64,000 nucleotides of DNA from Beroe forskalii. Taxonomy: Eukaryota > Ctenophora > Nuda > Beroida > Beroidae. Where the stretch lies: the NCBI GenBank assembly GCA_011033025.1, contig WFMF01000221.1, positions 124,001 through 188,000 on the forward strand, read 5' to 3'. The notes beneath the pieces are model-generated. The model did not search any database and had not been told where the DNA came from. It was given only the letters and a program-made list of their open reading frames with translations. A program made the position numbers and the translations under genes. Shown here piece after piece: positions 37,475 to 49,400 of the stretch; position 1 is the first letter of the stretch; the number at the start of each line of letters is the position of its first letter.

Positions 37475-40400
37475 CTGAATATATATGGATGGGGTTTAGT
37501 GAACCCCTCAAATATTGTGGGGTTTGTATCTTGTTTAGGGGCATAGATGCCTGGAATAAATAATTAATCAGCAGTACAAGCATAGGCTGTAGAGAATACT
37601 GAACAGTGAACAAGCATGCAAAAATCAAAAGAATATGAGTTTGACCTGTGGCAGAATGGAAGTATAAAAATAATAGTCTAAGAAAAACATCATACTCAAT
37701 CAGCTTTTGAACGAAAACGAGCATGCAAAATCACAAGAATGTGAGGATGTAACCTGTTAATGTCCATTTCAGGAGGGAATGAGAGGGTGTTATCTCCAGT
37801 GGGTGAAATGGCAGAGGCAGGAATATGGAAATGTCATGGAACAAAACAAACATGTAGAATCAGGTTGAGTGATCTGATAAAATTCTTTAACGTGAGGTGT
37901 TATATCTCACTGCTGCAAGGCAGTACTCAGCAGTGAGTTTGTGGTGAGGCAGCAGTGAGGCTGGAGTGAGGCAGCAGTGAGGCAGCAGAGCTTTGGTCTG
38001 TTATCAAAGGATCAACTTTTCAAGTTCAACACATTTCCTTTTGCATAGCCTAAATAGCTCATAAATTCTTCTTTCATTTTGGGACAGATTCCACAATTTC
38101 AACTCCTGGTTCCAGTCGAAGTATACTGAATTTCAATAATCAAACTCACTACGGCAGCATGGACAGTGATAACTGGTAACACATACAAAATGAATGCTTC
38201 AAGACTTCAAAACAACATTCATTGATTGGAATAGGCATCATGGCATCAAATTCAAACATACAAAAATCACACAGATAGTTTGGGTGTTGACCTCTCCGGC
38301 CATGGATCTATACGCCCCCAGTTTTCGATAGCCCCAATAAAAATCCTAGGCCCCTAGGGGGCGTGGGCCTTAGCCCCTACTAAGATTTCATTCAAAATTT
38401 TAGAACCAAAGTTTAAAGATCAAGTTTGGCGCCGACATTCCGAAATTCTTTATAATTTTGTTCAATCCATTGGCACAAGATGTTTTGGTGCAAACATATC
38501 TAAAATTATTCTGTATAATTACGTTGATTCGCTTTGAGTCTTGGCGCAGGATTTTTTGGTGCCGAATTTCCAAAATTCCTGCTTTATAATTTCGCTGATT
38601 CGCTTTGAGTCTTGGCACAGTATGTTTTGGTGCCGAAGTTTCAAAAATTATTCTTTATAATTTCGGTTATTCTTTTGGGGTCTTGGAACAGTATGTTTTG
38701 GTGCCGACATTTCCGTAATTCTTGCTTTGCCCAGGGCTATAACTCTACCTACAAGAGCGTATTAAGGCAAATGCAAATATTGACATTACCACAATTTCAT
38801 GTACGTCACAGCCCATTGGAAGTGCTTACCACTGGAGGAATCTAGGGCAAATATATTTGATAAAATATAGTTCTTCCTAAGTCAATGACTGGTACGGGCT
38901 CGCACGAAGGACCTCCTGCTTCAGTACACAGATAATAGAGAGAGCGAATCAGGATTATTTTCAGAGTAGGACACATATTGTTTGTTACGCAAAACAGACC
39001 AAAAATAAACATTGCGTTTTCATTTATAAATGAAAGAGTTTTGTAGAATTTCATGGGATCCACCCTAACATCAATAAATAGGATGTCACAAATAATGAAG
39101 GGAGGCAGCAAGTTGACATGTAAATTTTTGAGCCAAAATAAAAATGATCGACCGAGTCCTCAGCCTCGAGCAGAAAATTCATTCTTCGGTTCAATTGTCG
39201 ACCGAGGACTCTGAGTCGGTTTAAAAGGCTTCGGTCTGGCAACCTGTCTTCAGTTGATCATTGAAGGCTTTCTTATAAAATCAGCTCGTTGAGATTTGAT
39301 CAATCAGCGATCAGGATTGCTATGATTAAGCGCGCAAATACGACAAGCAATAACATGCTTTGGGTTAACTAGTTTAACTACAATCACCACCAATAAAGCA
39401 ATAACACGTATTTGTACACATGGTTCGATAGAAAGATCTTTCGAAAGAACGCGCAAATTACAGTGCGCGCAATGCAATTTTTGTTGGAATTTGCGCATTT
39501 ATTCGGCAGATCACTCGATCGATCCATGTGCAGAACTATGGACCTTGAAACATGAATAAGCTGTAAAACTCACCAGCGGTGACTGGATGAGGGGTGACTG
39601 GATCTGCTTAATGGTGCTGTCAATCTGATTGAGTTTGTAGTTGATATTGTCAACGATCCTTCTCCCGGCTGCCCACTTCTGAAATAGTGGAATTGTTTTA
39701 TCAAACACTGCCCAATACGAGGCATATTTTTGTGGAACAAAATTTGGGGGAAAATCGCCATATATTCGCACCCCATAAAATTGCCATCCGCAGATTTAAT
39801 GACATAAATATCTGTCGGTTATTTCAAATTTTCGCAACAGTTCCCGAACAGTTAAGATGATGTTGGGGAGATAAGCGGGATTAGAAAATATTATCGTTTT
39901 ATAATTTGGTCTTCCTTCTGTAGATCCAAGTGGAGAATATATTCAAAATTAGAGGCTATATGGTTTGTTTTTCATCAAATTCGTGACTTAAATTCAAATG
40001 GTTTTTATCACGTAACAAATATGTTTGTAATTCCAGGAATTGCTTTATAATAGCTAAAATATATATGATCTTCAAAAATAGCGAATCATGACATGCTAGT
40101 CATCTTAATGAGACTAAGCAATAAAACTCATTCGGGTTGACGTCGCATGCTGCTACCATTCAAATATTTGCTACATAGTTATCATAGGACAGTCTTGAGC
40201 AATGAGTAGCATATATTGTTTTACTGTTTTAGAGAATATCAGGCGAAGCGAAGCCGAGTTTCATATGCAGAATATGCATCGAATTGATGGTGAGCTGAAA
40301 TATTGTAGTGCATTTAAGCATGCATTTCTGGAAACCACTTTTATTATATACAACCATGATGCAGTAGGTATATTATCATGCAGTAGTTTAACATCCAGAA

Positions 40401-43400
40401 ATTTTCAATTGTAAAATTCCAAATGAATATAATCACAAGTGCAAAATGTAGAATAATGAACACGTGAATTAAAAATTTGAAAGTGACAGTTGGAACTGCA
40501 GTTTTGAGTGCGCGGCCTAACTTTGCGCGGCGTATGGACATCTAAATAACATGTCTGTACGCCGCGCTAACTTACGCTGCGCAAACTTACGCTGCGCACA
40601 CAAAACTGCAGTTCGAACTGCCAGTGTAAGTGTAACTCACAAATCTGTCCTCAGTGGTGGCAAGCTTCACATCGATATCCTCATTGACACTCTTCTCAAA
40701 CATGTCTTCTGCTGCGAAAGTAAGCTCCGCTTGTTTAGTCCCCAGACTGTGTCGAGCTGCAGCCAGTTCTAACCTGAAATGGGATCAGGTCTAGTGTTAT
40801 ACAAGAACCTTCGAGGGGGTTAGTCAGACTGGTGTCAGGAATATTGCCACACTGGTGTCAGGAATATGTCAGAGTGTCAGATTGGTGTAAGGAATATGTC
40901 AGGCTGGAGTCAGGGATATGTCAGACTGGTGTCTAGAATGTTTCAGACTGGTGTCTAGAATGTTTCAGACTGGTGTCTAGAATGTTTCAGACTGGTGTCT
41001 GGAATGTTTCAGACTGGTGTCAGGAATATGTCAGATTGGTGTCAGGGTTATGCCACACTGGTGTCAAGCATTCGTCAGACTAGTGTTGGGGATACCTCAA
41101 ATTGGAGTCAGGGATATGTTCGACTGGTGTCATTAATATGTCAAACTGGCGTCAGGGGTATGTCATCGATATGTCACACTTGTGCAAAGGATATGACAGA
41201 CTGGTGCCAGGGGTATGGAAATGATACTGAAGAATTTTCTGCAGAGCTCCATCATCAACCGGATGCGGATATCATTTTCCGTAATCAGTCCTGCAGAAAA
41301 TGAACCAGATGTTCCGAGGAACCCTTGCATTGTTGACGAATGCCTAGCCCTCTGTCATCGAGAAAAATGCAAAATATGATACATAATAGATAGTGCATGT
41401 CATTATGTGTTTTGCTGATCAGCAGTCAGCAGAACAAATACATAAATAATAACGATCTAGCCTACTATATGTAACGATGGAATAAATCAGTGTATCCACA
41501 GCGTGCCAAGATTAGACCAATCAGCGAGCAGGAATTCTACAAAGCTGTTCTCTGATCGGCTAAGCAAGGAGGCAACAGTGGGTAAACTGGTGCACGATGT
41601 CGCCACTAGAACGACGAGTGGCAGACTATCATCATTCCCTGTATTTATATCCACAGGGGGAATGAATTGTATCCGAGTATATACCCAAGCTCCTCTGAGA
41701 TTGTTTTTATATGATCATGATTCCCTGTAGAGAAACAGGACTAGTTCACCTGGTTATGTCATTATCAGGGTTTATAGGGGTACAACAATGATATATTTGT
41801 TGGTTTTCTAGAAACAGGACTATGTTAGGTATATATCTCCCTATATATAATGAAGCCGGAAGTTTGTAGGAGATGAATTACGAAGATCATTCTTCATATA
41901 TATCAGGTGGAGGGTTACAGAATTCATTCCAGCGATTACCAGGGTATTTTTACCGGGAGGTTTGTGTATTTACCCACAATTATATGTGCGGGGGAAATGA
42001 GAAATATAACTTTGAAAGTTTTTTTTTCTTGGAGCTACTAGGGGTTAGTTGATGTGTGTGTTTAGGATGGAAAATCTAAATTGGATAAATTGTAAGGAAT
42101 CGGGGAGGGCTTATTAAGTCCTGGTCAAAGAATAACCGCTGGTAAATCAGTGAGATATTCTCAAACGGACGAATACCAGAGAATAATATCTCTTTTTTCA
42201 TGGAAAATTTAGTCTAGATCTTCGGCTATGTTCTCCTTTGAGCCAGGGAAAGCGATACAACTATTGATCTATTTTTGGATAATCCCCCTGGGAGACTTAA
42301 AGCTAAATATTGGAAATCTTTGAACATCGAATGGAGGTCTCGATAATGGTTCAATGAATTTCGAATCATATTTAAGCAAGAGCCAATTTTTACCATGTTA
42401 TCATCATGAAAATCTCCATAATAGAGATTTATCTCTATATAATAAGATAATACATAAGAATGAACATATCGTTTTCATGAGAACTATTAACTATCGTCCA
42501 ATGTCATGAATATCTGAGTATCTCTATTATAATCGAAATAAATCAAAATGAATTTTGTCATACATTTAAGCTCAAAAACATTATAGTATCGTGAGAACGA
42601 TGGCATTAAATAGTTGAAAACCTGAATTTCTCTATCTCGATAATCGGATTGAATTTTGGCAAATTTAAGCTGGAACATCGTGAGAACTATGACATTAAAT
42701 ATCACATTAACAATGACATTAAATGGTTAAATACCTGAGTGTCTCTATTTCGAGGAGTTGCTCCTCACACTTGCTGTGTAGCGCAGAATTATCCTCTTCT
42801 AGCAGAGACAAGACAGAGTTGTGAGCCTGAAGAAAGGAGGAGTTATTAGAGACAGCACAGAGTTGTGAGCCTGGGAAAGGGGGAGGAGTCAGAATTTTTT
42901 GTTGCAGAATCCACTGACCACCATCAACCCGCCACGCGGGTTAGGTGGCAACTCCTCATTGCGAGGAGATCTATCTGGCTGCACTATATAGCACCCCTTA
43001 CCTAGGGGCCAGATTGTGAAGTCGATAATTTTTCGAAACCCTAATATGAGGATTGAGGCTGATAAGTTTCCACCAGTGAGAAGGAATTGACATGTTTCGT
43101 CAGATTTCTCAAATTTTATTGTATGAAGTCATGTTGTAACTTTGTAATGTGAGGAAATCGTGTGATACGGATGTTAGAGATTTCATGATGTGTACCAAAG
43201 ATGAGCTGTCTGATGTAATCATTTGACCATGTTAATGCATGAAAATCACCGCACTTATAGCACCGTTTAAGTACACGACCTATGAGATGCATGGGTAATA
43301 ATTAACTAATTTACTCATTTGTAGAGCAAGGGTTTTACTGGACATCTGCTCGCCATTATACCCTGGCAATCCTGGTGAAGCAATGGCAACATGGTGAAAT

Positions 43401-46400
43401 GATATAATTATAATCCTGTGGGCGTGTTATGCACAGGTGCATTAGACAATCCTTATTATTATCAGTCAGCACACGAAGATGTTAATAAAATTAATTATTG
43501 TTGATCAACTTTCCGGATTAAATTTACCACCAGCAGCAGCTGTAGATACTTATATAACTGACGCAATTTCATCGTAATTCACATTTAATCTCTTAGCCGC
43601 TCCCCTATTGTCACGGGTGCTATACTGTGCAGTGTGCATGACAGATAAATCATTAAATATGGAGCTGTCGATTGTCTTGCAGCGAAGTCTGGGTCGAATA
43701 ATGAAGTGAGGATTGACTTCATTGGTCGTCACTGACAATTACACCTTAATCTTCCAGCCATAAGCAGTTGAGCTGCTTGAATAGTGAAATAGAAGCATAA
43801 TCAAAATAGATAAAATAATATAAATGTGTCGCAATTTGGAGACATGTCTATCACAGTATCACTTCGAAATTTCCATGTCGCGCCTTGCCATGTATGCATA
43901 TGTAGGTGGATATACTGCTAAATCAGTATCACGTGCGTACGAATGGGGGTTATATGGAAATTGCATGAGGCAATCTCAGCACTTAACTCGCGACATCTGA
44001 GTAAAATGATTCCTTACATCTCGCTGAGCCTGTAAGTCCAGCTCGAGTGTCTTAGCTGCTGCAGCCTGTTCAGCCAGCTCCTTCCTCAGCAAGGTTGAGC
44101 TGTCCATCTGAACTTGGAGATGCTTCTTCAACTTCTTCAGATTCTTTCTTCAACCTGGCGGATAAAAATAAATTTTCAAAAAATGACAACAACGATTCAA
44201 CGAATTTAACATCAACAATGAATAGAATACGAAACGTTGGCAATTGGCTCCGTATCAACTTACCCGTAGGACCCAAAATCATCCTGAAACCAACCAATCA
44301 GCGCGCGAGTTTACGGTCAACTCGCGCGCGCTGATTGGTTTATAATGTGAAATGGACTTGTGGATAAGCTTATATGTCAATTGTCACTGATAGTAGTTGA
44401 GGCCCTTGGGCTAATCACAATTATGAATGACAACAGAATTTTGATGTCCAGAGAGTTTGAACTAGTGCATATAACATGTCGTCATGTCAGCACTAACCCA
44501 TTATTAGTGAGGGTGTCAGAATTCTGTTTCTCCTCCGACATCTTGGTGATTTCACCGATCTGGTTCTGAAGATTAGCTACTTTGGTTTCTGAGTCCTTGA
44601 GCAGGAGTTCCTTCTCCAAAGCACTCTCCTTCAACTTGTTGATTTCATCCAGCTTGTTGGTGTACTGAGACAGGACCTGAAACATATGATTTCATACTTA
44701 CTCGCAGCTGAAGATGATAATCAAAAGATTTTCGAAAGGTTCTGATTACAATTCTCATTTAAAGTATCATTTAAAATTAAACTTCAATCTTCTGATGTTT
44801 TCATAATAAGGAGTGGCATCCGAGGAAATGGGGAATTCCCATGAGGATATAAAACCATTTATAAAATATTGGCTTTCCTTTCAAAGCAGTACGCTTCCTT
44901 GGATTGTTGACATTAAAATAAAGTATTTTATTGGTTCATATGAATTCATTAGACTATCCATTAAACAGATGTCTTCAAGTCGAGACCACTAAATGACTAT
45001 GACAGGGAATGCCATGGACAGCTCCATGACAGTATTCCGGGTGGAGCTGGTCTCATTGGAACAAGTCTCATTCACTCATCTGCCAGCACGGGGAAATTAC
45101 GCTAATGCCGACAACTTCATACTTTTGCACCAGATTACCAGTTCAATCGGATTGGCAGTGCCGATTAAGCAAAATAACTGGGTTTTTAGGGGGTAGAACT
45201 CATGCAGTGCACTAGGTAAATAGCTGGTTGTTACCATGGGATTCCAAGGACACCAAACAGCAGAAGCGTCAATTAAACGCTCTCCCTCAGAGCATCTTAC
45301 CAGACTAAATTAGGAAACTCAAATAGCCAGGTGTTTAAGAAGAATTCTCACGTTTTCAGGACACTGCGCACACAATAGCCAGTCACGATATATCACATAA
45401 TTTGAACTTCATGACCAACTCCCAACCGTGCAGAGCCCTCAGAGTGCCTAGACCAAAGCCATTTCCTCTTCATAACGCAGGAGATTGGAAGAGTAGCCCG
45501 TAATATTTACCACTCCTATAAATACTCCACTTTGAGAGAAAATCCTCTCTCTCATAAACCCTCCACCGGGAGCGAGTCTATAAAAAGATCCCGAAAAAAT
45601 AATTATCCCCCTCTCTCGCCCACCCCGAATATATATAAGAGTTTTATGTTTATATCTCCCGCTGTCTGGCTCCTGGTTATCGGATGCTTTTCTGTGTTTA
45701 CAAAGTTGCAGACAGCCTTGGGGAGGAGAAGGAGGAGGAGGAGGAGGAGAGAGCCGGGTGATTAGAGCAAGCTGCGACTCCCATATATTGCGGACAATGA
45801 GCTCTGGAGAGGAGGAGGGAGATGAGATGAGGGGTCTGTAGCCGGTGTTCCCAATGAGAGTCTACCACCGGGCAGCTCTGGGAGGTCCTGATCATATATA
45901 AGATAATTATAACGTGTATATTATACACATGATGATGACGAGCAGCTACTAACTCCTCACCAGACACTCCAGCAGCTACGGAGAGTAATATATATATTTC
46001 AACCAGGAAATCAACGACTGTAGAAGCCGGGAGTAGGTTAAGGCGACACACGGCGTTGCAAAGAGCTGAACATGGGCTTATACTAAGCACTACGTAACTC
46101 TCCCTACCGGATTGTAGCCAGTCACCGCCAATTAGCCGCACGCAATAATTTATAATTACTTGTTAATTGCCCGGCTAATTGTTTCTAAAACCCTCCAGAA
46201 ATACAATAGCTTTTTTGTATAATTTAAGCGGCAAGAATCAAGTAATGTAAAGGGAGGTAGAATATGCCGACTTTTAGCCAGAGTTAATTGAGTTTAGTTC
46301 GGATAAAGAAGAGTTAACAATGCCAATTACCTGCACTTGGTAAGGTATTTATCTAAAAAGAAGTGGTTCTAATATACCTAATAAGATAATCTTGTAATTG

Positions 46401-49400
46401 CTGGTTGATCTTTCCGTACGCTTTCCCTCTATGCATATCATTGGTAAAACATCCGTCTATCAATAGTTTTGTCGTCGTTTTCTTCGTTTTATCGTTGTTT
46501 TCTTCGTTTGAAAAACACATCCGCTTTGAACATGAAGACTACCAACAAAGTCAAAACCAAGAAGTCAAAGCATTCCGTTGTCAAGACAAGTAGCAGTGGG
46601 GGCCATTCGCATGTCAAACCAAATGAGCTCGTCAACAAGAGGCCCTCTTGGGCCGAGGCCAAACCGGGGCCCTCCGCGTTAGACAACAATTCTAACCCGA
46701 GGAGTCGTCATGATTCTGATGAGGATTACCCTTCCTCAGATATCACTCAGAAATTCATCAAAGCTGCAAAACGTTTTGTTTTGGAAACAGCCCCGGGCAA
46801 TCATAGGGTCCGGAAACACAGTCGGGCCTTCAAGAGACCATCCACTGACATGGACCAGAGATTGTCCATGCTGATGGACACACGGCTGAGCATCGGGGGC
46901 TCAATGGCCCTTACTCCAGATCAGATCCAATACTACGAAGATGCGTTCAACAGCTTCGACATTGACGGAGATGGAGACTTGTCTGTAGACGAGCTGAGTC
47001 TGCTTCTCAAGAAAATCGGAGTGAAACACACAGGTATTCGCCATTGAGCTCCGTATTAGGAAGGGCTCCCAAATATCAAGTAGGATTATTTGGGAGAAAC
47101 AGGAGATCCAACCCAGAGGATAGCATCCTCAGATACCTAAGTGCCATGAAACATCTCGCTGGGCCAGAGCATCAATAATCCAACATAATCAGGAGAGGGA
47201 GTTTTCATGATTTGACAGATTTAAATTCCCAAAGAGCACTGGCAACCATCGTAAACTTCTTGGACATCTTGTTGACTTTTTTGAAAATTTGATAAATTGC
47301 ACGTCATACGATGTTAACTAAAGCTGCTTTGTTTCAAGTTTTCGTGAAAGGGCTTTGACAGGGAAAGGGGCCAGGCACAGAAAGAATAAAACATTGCTTG
47401 GAAGGGAAGTAGATTTTTGAGGGAAGAGAACAGGGGCTAGAGAAGGGTGCCCCGGAAGGAAGCGTCGAAGGGTAGCTTGGCAGGGAGGAATGCTTGACAG
47501 GAAAGGGGCGAGGGCAAGTAAAAAACGGCTTGACAAGAAACGATTGGATGGGAAGGTTGGTTTTGGAAGAGAAAGGTGGCTTGGAAGAGACGGGTGGGTT
47601 GTAGGGGATGGGTGGGTTGTAGGGGAAGGGTGGGTTGTAGGGGAAGGGTGGCTTGAAAGGGAGAGGTTCTAGCTTGGAAAAGAAGTGTGGTTTGAAGGGA
47701 AAGGTGGCTTGAAAGGGATCAGGTAGGGTAGCTTGAAGGGAATGGTGGTTTTGAAGGAAAGTGTGGCTTGAAAGGGATCGGGAAAGGTGGCTTGGAGGGG
47801 AAGGGTGGCTTGAAGGGGAAGATTGGTTTGGAAAAGAAGTGTGGTTTTAAGGGAAAGGTGGCTGAAAGGGACCAGAAAGGGTGGCTTGAAGGGGAAGGGT
47901 GGTTTGGAAGGAAAGGGAGGAATGAAAAGGGAATGGAACCTTGAAAGGGGAAGGGTGGCTTTAAGGGGGAGGGTGGCTTGGAAAGCGGAGGTTGGCTTGG
48001 AAAAGAAGTTTGTTTTGAAGCGAAAGGTGGCTTGAAAGGGACCAGGAAGGGTGGCTTGAAGGGGGAAGGGAGGCTTGAAAGGGGAAGGGTGGCTTGAAGG
48101 GGGAGGGTGGCTTGGAAAGCGGAGGTTGGCTTGGAAAAAAAGTGTGGTTTGAAGGGGAAGGTGGCTTGAAAGGGACCAGGAAGGGTTGCTTGAAGGGGAA
48201 GGGTGGTTTGGAAGGAAAGGGTGGCTGGAAAGGAACCGGGAAGGGTGACTTGAAGGGGAAGGGTGGTTTGGAAAAGAAGTGTGGTTCGAAGGGAAAGGTG
48301 GCTTGAAAGGGGCCATGAAGGGCGGCTTGAAGGGGAAGGGTGGTTTGAAGGAAAGGAAGGCCTGAAAGGGGAAGAGTGGCTTGAAGGGGAAGGGTGGCTT
48401 GAAAGGGAACGGTGCCTTGACAGGAAAGGGTGCCTTGACAGGGAAGGGTGGCTTGAAGGGGGCAGGGTGGCTTGGAGGAGGAAGGCTAGTTTCAAGAGGA
48501 AGGTTGTTTGAAAAAAGGGTGGCTAGATGGGGAATGGTGGCTGAAAGGGGAAGGCTGGTTTAAAGTGGAAGGGTGGCCCATAGGGTAAGGGTGGCTTGAT
48601 CGGGAAGGGTAACTTGGCAGGAAAGGGTGGCTTGGAGGGAAGGATGGCTTTGCAGGAAAGAGTAGCTTGGCAGGAATGACTCGAAGGTGAAAGGTGGCTT
48701 GAAGGGTACGTGTGGCTTAGAAAGCAAGGATTGCTTAAGGGGAACGGTGGCTCGGGAGGGAACGGTGGCTCGGTAATTGAAAGGAAATGCAAGGTTGGCT
48801 AGGGAGAGCCGGAGGGAACGGTGGCTTGGAACTTAGAAGGGAAGGAAAGATTGGCTTGGAATAGGAGGATGGCTTGTAGGGAAGGTTGGCTTGGAAGGAA
48901 AGGTGGCTTGGCAGGGAAAGGTTGATTGGCAGGGAATTTTGATTTTGCTAGGGAAGGAAAATTATCAGGGAAGAGATTTGTTTTCTCAACTCTGAAAACC
49001 ATTTCTCCCGTAGATTCTCAGTTGAAACAAGTGATTGAGTCGGGTGACACGGATAACGACGGCAAGTTGGACAAGTCAGAGTTCGTGAAGCTGATGAGTC
49101 GGCTGCACAACCCGACCAGCAACATCCTATTCCGGCTGTTCGATACGACGGGTAACGGGTGCATCACCATCGAGGACTTCAAGGACACCCTCCTGACCCT
49201 CGACGAGACCTTCACGGACCCGGAGATAGACCGTCTGGTGCAGAAGATTGACGGCAACAACGACGGAGTGATCGAGATTTCAGAGTTCCTGACCGCTATC
49301 AACGTCATGTGATCGGAGGAGAGGTGGTCCAGGGTGTGAGCATGACTGGTAGGTTGCTACCGTTGTGATTTAGTAAGTGGATTCGTGTGTGTGACAGAAA

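Noticed and set aside
40995-41303. 102-codon frame with repeating Gln-Thr-Gly-Val-Arg-like peptide
   Set aside because: Pure translation of the 22-bp minisatellite; no start context or splice support.
45698-46141. 147-codon minus-strand frame upstream of the EF-hand gene
   Set aside because: It ends in a Ser run from a GGA triplet tract, has no hallmark motif, and its phase does not fit the coiled-coil gene.
46469-46531. Upstream extension of EF-hand exon 1
   Set aside because: The frame is open but contains no ATG before 46532, and the codons look like untranslated leader.
47669-48495. Long minus-strand open frames rich in Pro, Ser, Phe and His (up to 258 codons)
   Set aside because: They are translations of the purine-rich minisatellite in the EF-hand intron. 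All frames stay open because the unit lacks stops on that strand.
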